Assembly: GCA_024803745.1 (NCBI GenBank) | Contig: JANJXV010000030.1 | Location: forward strand, 134,001-198,000 | Source of the DNA: Megascapheus bottae | Taxonomy: Eukaryota > Chordata > Mammalia > Rodentia > Geomyidae | Direction: 5' to 3' | DNA: 64,000 bases | In this document: in pieces, positions 32,047 to 42,624 of the stretch | Layout: every line of letters starts with the position of its first letter | Numbering within the stretch: position 1 is the first letter of the stretch | Position numbers and translations under genes: made by a program | The notes under the pieces: generated by a model | What the model saw: the letters and a program-made list of their open reading frames with translations, nothing else | The model's database searches: none | Told to the model about the DNA's origin: nothing

Positions 32047-32205
32047 CTTTTTTCCATTAAACTCAGAAAAAGCTGGAAGTGGAACTGTGTCTCAAGTAAT
32101 AGAACATTCACCTTGAGCACAGACTGTCTAGGGAACAGCTCCCAGGCCCTAAATTCAAACCCTAAGACTGGTAAAAAAAAAAAAAGAAAAAAGAAAAAAA
32201 AGTGT
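32047..32205 (+). mobile_element. Right part of the split B1-like/Geo SINE
   Basis: CATTAAACTCAGAAAAAGC, GTGTCTCAAGTAATAGAACA, AAATTCAAACCCTAAGACTG and an A-rich tail. Confidence 0.65.
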
Positions 32206-32287
32206 ATCAGACTTGCCAGAGAAAGAGAGAGAAGTGTGGGTACCAGGATCCAGCACACAGGTACAAGGAGTGATCTCAGAAGCCAGT

Positions 32288-32405
32288 GACACATGCTCTG
32301 AACCCAGGAGGAGAGACAGGTCAGGGACACACGTGCTCTGAACCCAGGAGGAGAGACAGGTCAGGGACACACGTGCTCTGAGCCCAGGAGGAGAGACAGA
32401 TCAGT
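32288..32405. repeat. 40-bp tandem repeat, three copies
   Basis: Units contain ACACGTGCTCTG and CCCAGGAGGAGAGACAGGTC; starts at 32288, 32326 and 32366. Confidence 0.88.
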
Positions 32406-32430
32406 GAAAGGACAGCGTAAAAGAAACAAA

Positions 32431-32692
32431 TTGCCGGGTGGGTGGCTCACACCTGTCATCCTAGCCACTCAGGAGGCTGAGATCTGAGGATCGAGGTTAA
32501 AGCCAGCCCCAGGCACAAAAGGACCTGAGACTCTTATCTTCAATTAACCTATAGAAAACAGGAAGTGGTGCTGCGGCTCAAGGGGTAGGGCAGTAGCCTT
32601 GGGCTGAAGAGCTCAGGGACAATACCCAGACCCAGAGTTAAAGTACCATGATCCACACACACAAAAAAAAAAAAAAAGGAAAGAAAGAAAGA
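32431..32692 (+). mobile_element. B1-like/Geo composite SINE, full length
   Basis: GGCTCACACCTGTCATCCTA, CTCTTATCTTCAATTAACC, GCGGCTCAAGGGGTAGG, long A tail with AAAG units. Confidence 0.8.
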
Positions 32693-32887
32693 AACCACCT
32701 GCAGACTTCCAATGGGCTGACCCTGCTCAGCGCCTCATCCTAGAATAAATAGCTACACACAACTCAGAGACGAGCAGAGCCTCCAGTCCACATGAAGAGG
32801 GCGATGTCCCTCAAATCCTCAGCAACTAGATGCTGGCACATGTCAGCTACGGAAGGGAATCTGTGAGGCTCTGCAACTTACCACCAA

Positions 32888-32982
32888 AAAAGCCAGAAGT
32901 GGAGCTGTGGCTCAATGTGGAGGGTGCTAGACTTGAGCGAAAACACTCAAGGACAGCACCTAGATCAGGACCAGCACAAAAA
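32888..32982 (+). mobile_element. Geo right half only
   Basis: AAGCCAGAAGTGGAGCTGTG, TGGCTCAATGTGGAGGGTGC, then a decayed end. Confidence 0.6.
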
Positions 32983-33335
32983 TTTACAAAGCATGCAATT
33001 AACTACCCCCCAGTATAAAATAATAAACGTACTGGCCTTAGCAAGCTCATCTAAAAAAAAACGCTTCTCAGTGTACAGTGCAGATCTCCCATGCCCAGAG
33101 GAAGGTCAGGTTTGCCCTCACCCTAGGGATGCAGGCAATCGCTAAATCTTCAGATTAGCCTTAGGATACATCATGAGGGGAGCCAGAGACCCTGAGACCA
33201 AGGGCCAACACCTCACCTCACCTATTGCCCTACAATTACCATTACTGAGTGTGTGTCCTCACTGACAACAGTCCATTAGACTTTTCAATGTTCTTCTTAA
33301 AATGGAAGGAGGCATACATAATAACGTAAGCCCTG

Positions 33336-33506
33336 GGGCCAGAAGTTTGGCCTAGTGGTTCGATTCCTTGGTACCACATACATAGGAAAAGCCAGAAATG
33401 GTACAGTGGCTCAAAGTAGTTGAGTTCTAGCCTCGAGAAAAGCCCAAGGACAGTGCTCAGGCCTTGAGTTCAAGCCCCACAACTAGCAAAAATAAATAAA
33501 TAAAGT
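33336..33506 (+). mobile_element. IDL-Geo SINE with the A box fused to the B box
   Basis: TTGGCCTAGTGGTTCGATTC: the roughly 34 bases between the two promoter boxes are missing. The Geo half and an AAATAAATAAATAAAG tail are normal. Confidence 0.8.
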
Positions 33507-34171
33507 AAGCCCACAGGAAGAAGGCAGCAACGGCTCCATCCATGAAATGTTCACTGCAGGCTAGATGGCAAGTTTTGCCTTGAGATAAAGATTTCTTTAA
33601 CAAGTTAAGAAGGACCAGAGCTGTGACAGGGTGTCCTGCCACAGAAAAGGACGGGAAATTCCTCTGGAAAGCAGCAAACAGAAGGTCAAGTGGCCCTTAG
33701 TTTGCCCCGTAAGCTGGTGCTCAGCGCTAAGTGGACAAAGAACATCATGTTTGCTTGGTTTACCTGCCACCCACTATCTGCGGCCCGCTGTACCTTCCAC
33801 TTTCTAATCCAGGGACAGCATGGATCAGTCCTCCCCTTCGGGAACCTAGACTGGTTGCTGCAGTGCTCAGGAGAAATGGGGACTGTGGGCCGTTTTAAAT
33901 CACCATGTCACACGGGGTCTGCTTAACTCTCTCTTTCTCTTTCACATTAAATGGCCAAGATGCTCCTCCATTGTTAAAAACGACTGATGTCTGTTTTGCC
34001 TACATTTTACTTGATCTGAGTCTGCTCTTCCAGGATGTCAATGGAGCTTATGAACTGCATCTGGTCATTACGTGTAAACTGCCACATCAGACTTATACTG
34101 ACCACAGATCTGAACAGTGTCCAAACACTGTGCCAGAACAGAGTGTTCCATTTTCCACTACTATAGCAATG
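33507..34171. other. Intergenic, nothing recognised
   Basis: Unique-looking sequence with no gene signal. Confidence 0.45.
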
Positions 34172-34260
34172 TTTTCTTTTCTTTTCCTTCCTTTCCTTTC
34201 CTTTCCTTTCCTTTCCTTTCCTCCCTTCCTTCTTTCCTTTCTCTCTCTTCTCTCCTTCTT

Positions 34261-34298
<38 letters not shown>

Positions 34299-34319
34299 CT
34301 TCTTTCTTTCTTTCTTTTT
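34172..34319. repeat. Polypyrimidine microsatellite (CTTTC)n/(CT)n/(CTTT)n
   Basis: About 148 bases with almost no purine on the plus strand, abutting the tail end of a minus-strand SINE, so it is probably an expanded A tail. Confidence 0.9.
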
Positions 34320-34440
34320 CCAGTCCTGGGGCTTGATCTCAGGGCCTGGGCACCACTTTCAGCTTTTGGTACTGAGTAATCCAACTCAAGGCTTCCTGCA
34401 TGCTAAGCAAGTACTCTACCACTAGGCCACACTCCCAGCC
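34320..34440 (-). mobile_element. IDL-Geo SINE, shortened dimer
   Basis: CCAGTCCTGGGGCTTGATCT to CACTAGGCCACACTCCCAGC with both monomers internally deleted. Confidence 0.7.
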
Positions 34441-34469
34441 TGGCAATCTAGTCTTTAAAATACAAGTGT

Positions 34470-34690
34470 TCAGGCTGGGAGTGTGGCCTAGTGGTAGAGT
34501 GCTTGCCTAGCATGCACAAAGACCCGGGTTCAATTCCTTGGCACCACATATATAGAAAAAAGCTGGATGTGGTGCTGTGGCTCAAGGGTAGAGCTCTAGC
34601 TTTGAGAGAAGTCCCAGGATAGTGCTCAGGCCCTGAGTACAAGCCCCACAACTGGCAAAAAAAAAAGATGAAGAAGAAGGAAAAAAAAAT
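34470..34690 (+). mobile_element. IDL-Geo SINE, full dimer
   Basis: TGGCCTAGTGGTAGAGTGCT, GGTTCAATTCC, GCTCAAGGGTAGAGCTCTAG, tail of As with GAAGAAG. Confidence 0.82.
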
Positions 34691-34773
34691 ATAATTGTTC
34701 AACCAGTTGATCTTTGCCTGCCCAGTATTGATACCACCCAATCTATATTGCTGTATTTTATTCATAGGATCTT

Positions 34774-34966
34774 TTTTTTTTTTGCCAGTCCTGAGCCTTG
34801 AACTCTGGGCCTGAGCACTGTCCTTGGGCTTTCTCAAGACTAGAGCTCTACCACAGGAGCCTTAGCACCATTTCCGGGTTTTTTCTATGTATGTGGAACC
34901 GAGGAATCGAACCCGGTCTTCGTGCATGCTAGGCAAACTACCACTAGGCCAAACTCCTGGCCCCAC
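34774..34966 (-). mobile_element. IDL-Geo SINE, full dimer
   Basis: Target duplication TCATAGGATCTT at 34762-34773 and 34967-34978. Confidence 0.87.
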
Positions 34967-35283
34967 TCATAGGATCTTATATCAAGTGTCCTGTGAAATT
35001 CTAGAATACTCTCCAGGATTCCTGAGTGCCACCATCTACTTTGGCCATGAGTGGGCTAGAGTGGGGCCTGACTTCATCTTTTGGAGGCACAATCTCTGCA
35101 TCCTGTCCTAGTGCTCACATTACGCATTTAAGTATCAAGCCCAGGAGTTTGGGGACAGCAAACACTGATAGCCTCTTAAAATCTACTCATTTTCCTTTAC
35201 AGAAAATTAAGACTTTCCTGCCTGAAATCTCTTTGTGATCCTTCTACAGATCTCTGTGATGCCTTAAAAATCACTTTAAAGAG

Positions 35284-35482
35284 GGTCAGGAATTTGGCCT
35301 AGTGGTAGAGTGCTTGCCTAGCCTGCATGAAGACCCAGGTTCGATTCCTTGGTACCACATACATAGAGAAAAAAGCCAGAGGTGGTGCTGCGGCTCAAGT
35401 GGTAAAGCTCTAGTCTTGAGAAAGTCCAAGGACAGTGCTCAGGCTCTGAGCCCAAGCCCAGGACTGGAAAAAATAAATAAAT
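35284..35482 (+). mobile_element. IDL-Geo SINE, full dimer
   Basis: Perfect 15-bp duplication AATCACTTTAAAGAG (35269-35283, 35483-35497); ATAAATAAATA tail. Confidence 0.88.
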
Positions 35483-35507
35483 AATCACTTTAAAGAGTTG
35501 TAAATTA

Positions 35508-35707
35508 GCCAAGCATGGTGGCTCACAGCTATAATCCTAGCTACTCAGGAGGCTGAGATCTGAGGATCAAGATTCCAAGCCAGCCTGGGCACGAAAGACC
35601 ATGAGACTCTTATCTCCAATTAACCTCTAGAAAACCAGAAGTGGTGCTGTGGCTCAAGGGGTATGTCAGTAGCCTTGAGCTGAAGAGCTCAGGGACAGCA
35701 CTCAAGC
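35508..35707 (+). mobile_element. B1-like/Geo SINE, 3'-truncated yet flanked by duplication
   Basis: TGTAAATTA lies at 35499-35507 and 35708-35716. The element stops at GACAGCACTCAAG without a B-like box or A tail. Confidence 0.7.
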
Positions 35708-35716
35708 TGTAAATTA

Positions 35717-36612
35717 TACCTGTTATCATGAAGTATCTTCAGAGGGCTGTGCCGGGCGCTACGGAGTCAGTGTTGCAGCTCAGCTAGAATGGCTTGCTCT
35801 GCCCTGCCTTTGCTGTTGCTGGAGGGGAATGGGACAGTGAGGCTCTAAGAAACTGGTGTCCATGAAAACAAGTGAAACTTCTTTAAGTACAACCAAACCG
35901 AAGTCCGCAGGTGGAGGTCCCCCCTCTCCTAGCCCAGCCCTGACATCTCCAAACCTGCCAGTTGGGGGCCTCAGGGACTGAGCCTTCTGTGAGGCATCCC
36001 CAGGTCAGTAGCCCTGGTGGATTAAAGAGGGAGTATCACAGCCAGTTTCCTCCTCTCGGTCTTCTAGCACTGGTGGTGCCCTCGCCAAGGCTGGAGTCAG
36101 GGTCAGGTTTCTACATAGACCACAGCCTTGCTGTGGTTTGGGATGTTCCCACGAATAAAGGGCACCTCTGAGGTGAGAAGCAGGAGCACTTCAGAATTTA
36201 GCTCCACCAGTGGCTTCCTAGGCGACAAAAGCTTCAAGTCAAGAACCTCACTCTAGGAGACTTACACCTGGAGTTTCTGATCACTGGGATCTGCGAGTCC
36301 AGCGTGTACCTCCTGTGTGCCCTGACGCAAGGGAAGCCCCAGGCCTCTGACGCTGTAAGGGAAAACTGGCTGCAGGGAGCCAGGTACTAGATAAGCAGGC
36401 CACAGTGGCTGGGAGTAGGTCAAGCCATCCGCCCCAGAGGTAGAGGACAGCTCAGGTCCCCTCAAGAGCAGGGGACCCAGAAGCTGATATCCCCGGAGGC
36501 TGTGCTGCTGGTGCGAGCATGGCCATATCCTCTGCTGAGCAGTGACAATAAGACACTCCCCACCAGGAGAAGGCCTATGGCGGACAGTCCCCGCCAAGAG
36601 AGGCTCTCTGGT
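35717..36612. other. Intergenic, nothing recognised
   Basis: Unique-looking sequence leading into the 29-bp minisatellite. Confidence 0.45.
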
Positions 36613-37475
36613 GGACACTCCCCACCAGGAGAGGGCCCTGGTGACACTCCTCAAAAGGAGAGGGCCCCTGGTGACACTCCTCCAGAGGAGAGGGCCCTGG
36701 TGACACTCCTCCAGAGGAGAGGGCCCCTGGTGACATTCCTCCAGAGGAGAGGGCCCTGGTGACACTCCTCCAGAGGAGAGGGCCCTGGTGACAATCCTCA
36801 AGAGGAGAGGGCCCTGGTGACACTCCTCCAGAGGAGAGGGCCCTGGTGGACATTCCTCCAGAGGAGAGGGCCCTGGTGACACTCCTCCAGAGGAGAGGGC
36901 CCCTGGTGACATTCCTCCAGAGGAGAGGGCCCTGGTGACACTCCTCCAGAGGAGAGGGCCCTGGTGACAATCCTCAAGAGGAGAGGGCCCTGGTGACACT
37001 CCTCCAGAGGAGAGGGCCCTGGTGGACATTCCTCCAGAGGAGAGGGCCCTGGTGACACTCCTCCAGAGGAGAGGGCCCTGGTGACACTCCTCCAGAGGAG
37101 AGGGCCCTGGTGGACATTCCTCCAGAGGAGAGGGCCCTGGTGGACACTCCTCCAGAGGAGAGGGCCCTGGTGACACTCCTCCAGAGGAGAGGGCCCCTGG
37201 TGACACTCCTCCAGAGGAGAGGGCCCCTGGTGACACTCCTCCAGAGGAGAGGGCCCTGGTGACACTCCTCCAGAGGAGAGGGCCCTGGTGACACTCCTCC
37301 AGAGGAGAGGGCCCTGGTGACACTCCTCCAGAGGAGAGGGACCTGGTGACACTCCTCCAGAGGAGAGGGCCCTGGTGACACTCCTCCAGAGGAGAGGGAC
37401 CTGGTGACACTCCTCCAGAGGAGAGGGCCCTGGTGACACTCCTCCAGAGGAGAGGGCCCTGGTGGACATTCACCT
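36613..37475. repeat. 29-bp minisatellite between CCSAP and ACTA1
   Basis: About 29 units containing GACACTCCTCCAGAGGAGAG followed by GGCCCTGGT. Each unit holds the self-complementary CTCCTC-CA-GAGGAG and a GGGCCC site. A six-unit block recurs about 176 bases apart (diagnostic ACAATCCTCA at 36791 and 36967). All three minus-strand frames are open because the unit lacks stops. Confidence 0.95.
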
Positions 37476-37975
37476 GGACACCCCATAGTTCCAGAGCAAA
37501 GACCCCCAGGCGGAGATATTGCCATGAGAGGCTGGCTACCTGAAGGCCCAGGGAGGCACCGAGACAGACAGCTCTGTCTTGCTCCCTGTGATTCAGGGCA
37601 TGTCATTTGTTCTGTCCCCTCCATAGGTATGATGTGGACAGTGCAGGGATGTCTTCACTGGGGGACACGGGTGGGAGTAGTTCCACAGCTTCCAATTTCC
37701 AAAAGGAAACAGGCTTAGATCCATATTCTGCACTGGAGGAAGCGTCGTATCTTGCTCCTTACCTGGGGAATGGAGTGAAGCTGAACTCACTGGTGCAAAC
37801 GGGGCCTTTCCATTGCAGAATTTTGTCATTTTCAGATGAGTCAGGGGCGTGAACATGAGCTCGAGCTAACTTAACGAAGGCAGAGAGATGATCACAGGTG
37901 GACACGTTTGCACTCTGGACTTCAGTGCTGTTTGCAGAGGAATCTAGAAATAATGCCTTGCAGAGGCCAGGGCTT
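37476..37975. other. Intergenic, nothing recognised
   Basis: No gene or repeat recognised. Confidence 0.45.
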
Positions 37976-37991
37976 CCAACTCTTATCTTTT

Positions 37992-38194
37992 TTTTTTTTT
38001 TTTTTTTGCCAGTCCTGGGCTTGAGCTCAGGGCCTGAGCACTGTCCTTGGACTTTCTCAAGGCTAGAGCTCTACCACTTGAGCCTCAGCACCACTCCTGG
38101 CTTTTTGCCATGTATGTGGGGTACCGAGGAATTGAACCCGGGTCTTCGTGCATGCTAGGCAAGCACTTTACCACTAGGCCAAACTCCGGGCCCC
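37992..38194 (-). mobile_element. IDL-Geo SINE, full dimer
   Basis: Perfect 16-bp duplication CCAACTCTTATCTTTT (37976-37991, 38195-38210). Confidence 0.88.
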
Positions 38195-38327
38195 CCAACT
38201 CTTATCTTTTAACCCCAGAACCGGCCTTCCTGAAGACGGGCAGACTCTAAGCACAGAATGTGTGCCTGGCCCCAGAGCCCAGATTGGCAGAAAGTAGGGA
38301 AACACTCATCAAACAGAAGTACCAGGC

Positions 38328-38545
38328 CAGCTGGGTGCCAGGGTTCACACTCCTGCAGTCACACCTACCCACTCAGGAAGCTGGGCTCTGTGGGTCCTGG
38401 AATGAAGCCAGACCAGGCTGGGAAGAGTCTTCTCTAATTAACCACGAAAAAGCTGGAAGTGGAGTTGTGGCTCAAGTGGTAGAACACAGGCCAGGGACAG
38501 TGCCCATGCCCTGAGTTCAGTCACCCTTACTGGCACACACAAGCA
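38328..38545 (+). mobile_element. B1-like/Geo composite SINE, decayed left half
   Basis: CTGGGTGCCAGGGTTCACAC, then TCTAATTAACCACGAAAAAG and GGCTCAAGTGGTAGAACAC. Confidence 0.6.
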
Positions 38546-40624
38546 CAGAAGTACCAGGGCCTATGACTACGCCACAGCCATCTCTGCCACGATGATGCTA
38601 CGCCAGCAGGCCCAGGGGTCCATACCATCTTTCTAACCAGCCCCCACCTTGGAAAAGTGATAACAGCTGTGGTGGGTCAAAGGGGTCTGAAGTGTTTCCA
38701 ATGACTGCTTGCTTACAGGTGTTACTTTTGTGTTCTGGCCTATCAAGCAAAGTTTCCACATAATTTCCTTTTTGCAGAGCATGGCAGTATCCCAAAGCAT
38801 TACAGAGAACCCCCACAGCCAATGGCTCCAGGCTACCCCAGGCACCTCACCCGGGACTGACAGCTTGGGAAAGGGACCATGCAAAGGGCTGCAGTACTGG
38901 TGTCACTTTAGGCAAATTCCAGAGCCAAATAATGAGGCCTGGGGATCATGGGTACTTGCTGCACCGATAGGAGGACTCAGGGCAAAGGAGATACAATCCA
39001 GGCTGGCTTACAGCTAGGCCCTGGGGCAACTCACTGTGAAGGGGACCACAGTCCCACTGAGGTCTACAGGTCCTTACTGGATCCTCCCCATCAACATTCA
39101 CCCATGGCCCTGGGGCCCTGAGCCCCGCCCACCACTTAGAGCCAATGGGAGATCAAGGCCCCCTCTCCCCCCCACCCCATCAGCTCCCTAGAGCTCCCGT
39201 CCCTTCTCTGGGGCCCTGTGCTGCAGCCTGGCCTCCTTCTGGCTAGGTGAATAAGTGGGAGGGGTGGGTGGGCTCCATGCTATGCTGTGGTGGGCACCCC
39301 GCCCCCGCCATCTTCAGATTGGTACACAGGACAGCATGCAGCCCTCTGCCCAGTCAGCCCGCGCTGGTTCTACGTGGACACAGACCTTCCAGCTCCCAAA
39401 GTGGAGGCTCCTGGTAACGACATACTGGAATGTTACCAATGGAAAAAGCAAGCAGGACCTTGCCAGGTTACGATACAGGATGGGAAGGGAGTGCCTCCAG
39501 GTGTCGGGGAAGGAGAGCTGAGGGACCTGGGCTCAGGTCCAGACCAAAAGCAGCAAGGAAAGCCACCAGAGCTACCCATGGGGAAGCCTGAGTCTGATAT
39601 GGAGCAAGTACAAGGCCCAGCCTTCAAGCTGGGCTAGAGAACCCTGACCAAGCTTGGGGGCTCAGGGTTAGTGCCCTACCCACACTGGGCCCCAACCCCT
39701 GCTCCCCAGGCTGTGCAATTCCTGGGACCTAATAATACACACAAATCAGAAGGCAGGCCACAAGCCTGGCCATGCAAGGACACAGAGAAAGCTGATGCCT
39801 GTCCTGGCTGTGCCCTTGTCTTGCCTGAGGTTGCAGGGCTGCCTGGGCCGGCTGCACCTATATTGAGAGCATGAGTGTGCCAGAGGGAATGGCCAGCATG
39901 TGCCCAGCTGTCCCGGGCCCCACCCACCCTTCTGCCCAGGCCGGGAGCCCGCTTACAGTCCCACCAGTGAGCTCATCCACGCAGGACCAGGCAGCAGCAG
40001 GCAGGGCGGGAAGGGGTGCCCGTATCTAAAATTTAAGTTGGCACTTGGGGGGAACTGCGGTGGAACCATGACCCACTCAGTCCACCCCGTCACAGTGTTT
40101 GCCCGTTGATTTCTGCAGCGCCCCCAGGCCTGTGGGACTCCAGGGCAAGAAGGAGGCTGTAACCGTGCCCTTGACACAACAGTCACAGTGACTCAATGGC
40201 ATTACAATGTGCTTCCAGCCTCCTTCTCCAAACCTGTGAAGTAGGGATTTCTGAAGCGGCCCTGGGGCTCAGGTCATGATGAGCAGAGACCACCCCCGCC
40301 CTGCCCTTGGTGTAAGGGGCACCCGGGGCACCCAGGTCCCCATCATGAGGGTCACCTCGTCTGCAGAGGCCCCTGAGATTAAGAAGACCTGGCTCAGAGA
40401 CAAGGGCTGAAAGGTGGTTGTTCCAGCAGCTCCAGGCAGGGCCAGCAAACCACCACATGTCCAGGGCATGCTCCCATGGGTCCATCAAAGGAAGAGGATT
40501 GGGACAGTTGGTGATTAGGCCCCTGAACTGTGCTGACCACACCTGGAGGCATGGAGAGGTGCATCCAGGCCACAGCTTCTCCATAGAGAAAGGAGCACAG
40601 GGAAGGGACAGCAAAGAGCTGGGT
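38546..40624. other. Intergenic; contains an unrecognised 116-codon open frame
   Basis: No named repeat. An open frame at 39287-39637 (+) has no motif I know; coding potential is unproven. Confidence 0.35.
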
Positions 40625-40639
40625 TCCTGTGTAAGTCTG

Positions 40640-40835
40640 AGACTATTTTTTTTTGTCAGTCCTGGGCTTGAGCTCAGGGCCTGAGCGCTGTCCTTGGACT
40701 TTCTCAAGGCTAGAGCTCTACCACTTGAGCCTCAGCACCACTTCTGGCTTTTTTCTATATGTGGTACCGAGGAATCGAACCCGGGTCTTCATGCATGCTA
40801 GGCAAGCACTCTACCACTAGGCCACACTCCCGGTG
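40640..40835 (-). mobile_element. IDL-Geo SINE, full dimer
   Basis: Perfect 15-bp duplication TCCTGTGTAAGTCTG (40625-40639, 40836-40850). Confidence 0.88.
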
Positions 40836-40889
40836 TCCTGTGTAAGTCTGGGGTGTCCATGGCAGCTACTCTCAGTCCCAAGTGTGCAT

Positions 40890-41003
40890 TTTGAGATATG
40901 ATTACTGGAACAGAGGAGAGACAAAAAATGGAACAGTCCTGATTATGAAATAGTAACCCCTCTGTACAATGCCTTAACAATAACAATAGTTATTTAAAAA
41001 CAA
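40890..41003 (+). repeat. L1-end-like repeat, diverged copy
   Basis: GTAACCCCTCTGTACAATGC and AACAATAACAATAG resemble an L1 3' terminus and the repeats at 13220 and 26400. Confidence 0.4.
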
Positions 41004-41507
41004 AACAGGCTGTAGTGCCTTCTGCTTCTCTCTCTGGCCAGGCAGCATGTTGAAGGAGAGCTCAGTTACTGCCAGGAGTCCCCAGACCCTGAAGCTTGTA
41101 TGGGCAAGGGGAACTGGCTGATGAGGGCCTAGCTTTCCAGGCATTGGAGTGGCATTGGGGTCCTGACTGTGCCTCAGTCGACAAGCAGGCTCTAGCCATC
41201 TCAGCATCTAGTCCCACATGCAGGGCTCTTCCCCAGGAAGGACTGTGCTCTGCCTCTTTTCCATGGGGACCGTGAGCTGGCAGTGAGCAGCAGCCAAAGC
41301 CTGTCCTGGGATTTGAAGCACACATCAGTTCTGGCTGTCCACACTCCCTGGCAGGACAGAAAAAAAAAGTACTCTTGGCTCCCCTGAATCTCTCCCAGAA
41401 GAAAAGCCCTAATTGTCCTCTGAGTAGCTACTGGGAGAAACCAGGAACAAAATACTGAATGTCTCCCTTCTGATTATAGATCCATTAACATGGAGAAGCA
41501 GGGTCCA
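41004..41507. other. Intergenic, nothing recognised
   Basis: No gene or repeat recognised. Confidence 0.45.
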
Positions 41508-41607
41508 GCCAGGAATGCCTATAATCCCAGAATGCGGGAAGTTGAGACAGGAGGATGCGCTTAGCACAGCTTAGGTTACATAGTGAGACCCAGTCTCAAA
41601 AAATAAA
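41508..41607 (+). mobile_element. B1 SINE (7SL-derived monomer)
   Basis: GCCTATAATCCCAGAATGCG, TTGAGACAGGAGGATGCG, AGTGAGACCCAGTCTCAAAA: a classical B1, without the Geo half. Confidence 0.7.
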
Positions 41608-41610
41608 AAC

Positions 41611-41861
41611 ATACAAGCCGGGTGCCGGTGACTTACACCTGTCAACCTAGCTACCCAGGCTGAGATCTGGGAATTGCGGTTCAAAGCCAGCCAGCCTGGG
41701 CAGGAAAGTCTGTGAGACTCTTATCCACCTCCAGTTACCCACCAGAAACCTGGAAGCGGTGCTGTGGCTTAACGTGGGAGAGTGCAGAGCTCAGGGACGG
41801 CGCCCAGGCCCAGAGCTCAAGCCCCACTACTGACAAATAAATAAATAAATAAATACAGTAA
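41611..41861 (+). mobile_element. B1-like/Geo composite SINE
   Basis: CCGGGTGCCGGTGACTTACA, complete right half, tail of (AAAT)n. Confidence 0.75.
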
Positions 41862-42570
41862 AAATGAAGAGGAAGGTTCCACACAGCACAGTGAGGCTTC
41901 AGTCTCAGAGGGGACGAGATGCTGTCTTGGTCTCCCATATTTGAGACAGGAAGGCTGAACCCAGAGGGGCTCCAGGTCCTGGCCGGAGGACAGGGCAGAG
42001 CATCTGTGCCCTCAGTTCTTTCAGCAGTTCGGAAGGTCTTCTGTGCTTGGCACAAAACTGGCCCCAGTACCCCTTTTTCAGTGTGGGGGCGGTGGCCCCA
42101 AGATACAGACTGATCTTCACAAGGTAACAGGGTTTACAGAAAGGCAGCCATGTGTCCACAAAAACAGCAGCAGCACAGTTGGTTTTTTCTGGCCATTCAC
42201 CTTGTCCTGGGTGGCTCAGGCGCCTCGCAGGCTGTGTCAGCTAAGTGTGGGTGCCTGCTACTTCTGGGCCCTCAGTACCTGCTCTGGTGCCGGAGCTGGC
42301 TGCTGTTCTGTAGGTTCTGTAATCCCTCTCCAGACCCACCACTGCCCCAAGGATGGCAGCTCCACAGCTCAGCCTGGTTACTGAAAAGGCAAAGAGATCT
42401 CAGTAAGAGGATGAATCCCTTTACAATTCCTGTTTCCATATTGTTTCCACAGTCCTCCCCCTCTGCCTGTCAGATTCCCTTCCACCAGCTGGAAAGCTTA
42501 TTTAACATCAGATACGAGCAAGCGCTGATATAAAAATAGAGACAGGCAGTGGGCACTGTGGTGACTCACC
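41862..42570. other. Intergenic, nothing recognised
   Basis: No gene or repeat recognised. Confidence 0.45.
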
Positions 42571-42624
42571 ATGGCAGGCGGGCAGGCAGGCGGGCAGGCA
42601 GGGAGGGAGGGAGGGAGGGAGGGC
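42571..42624. repeat. (GGCA)n(GGGA)n microsatellite
   Basis: GGCAGGCGGGCAGGCAGG, then GGGAGGGAGGGAGGGAGG; followed by about 200 bases of pyrimidine-rich sequence. Confidence 0.88.

Noticed and set aside
36262..37473. 403-codon frame with repeated Pro-Leu-Glu-Glu-Cys motifs
   Set aside because: All three frames of the strand are open with the same 29-residue period, which follows from a 29-bp unit with no stop; no promoter or splice signals.
36613..37475. 29-bp regular repeats considered as a CRISPR array
   Set aside because: Repeats are directly adjacent with no unique spacers, and the genome is mammalian.
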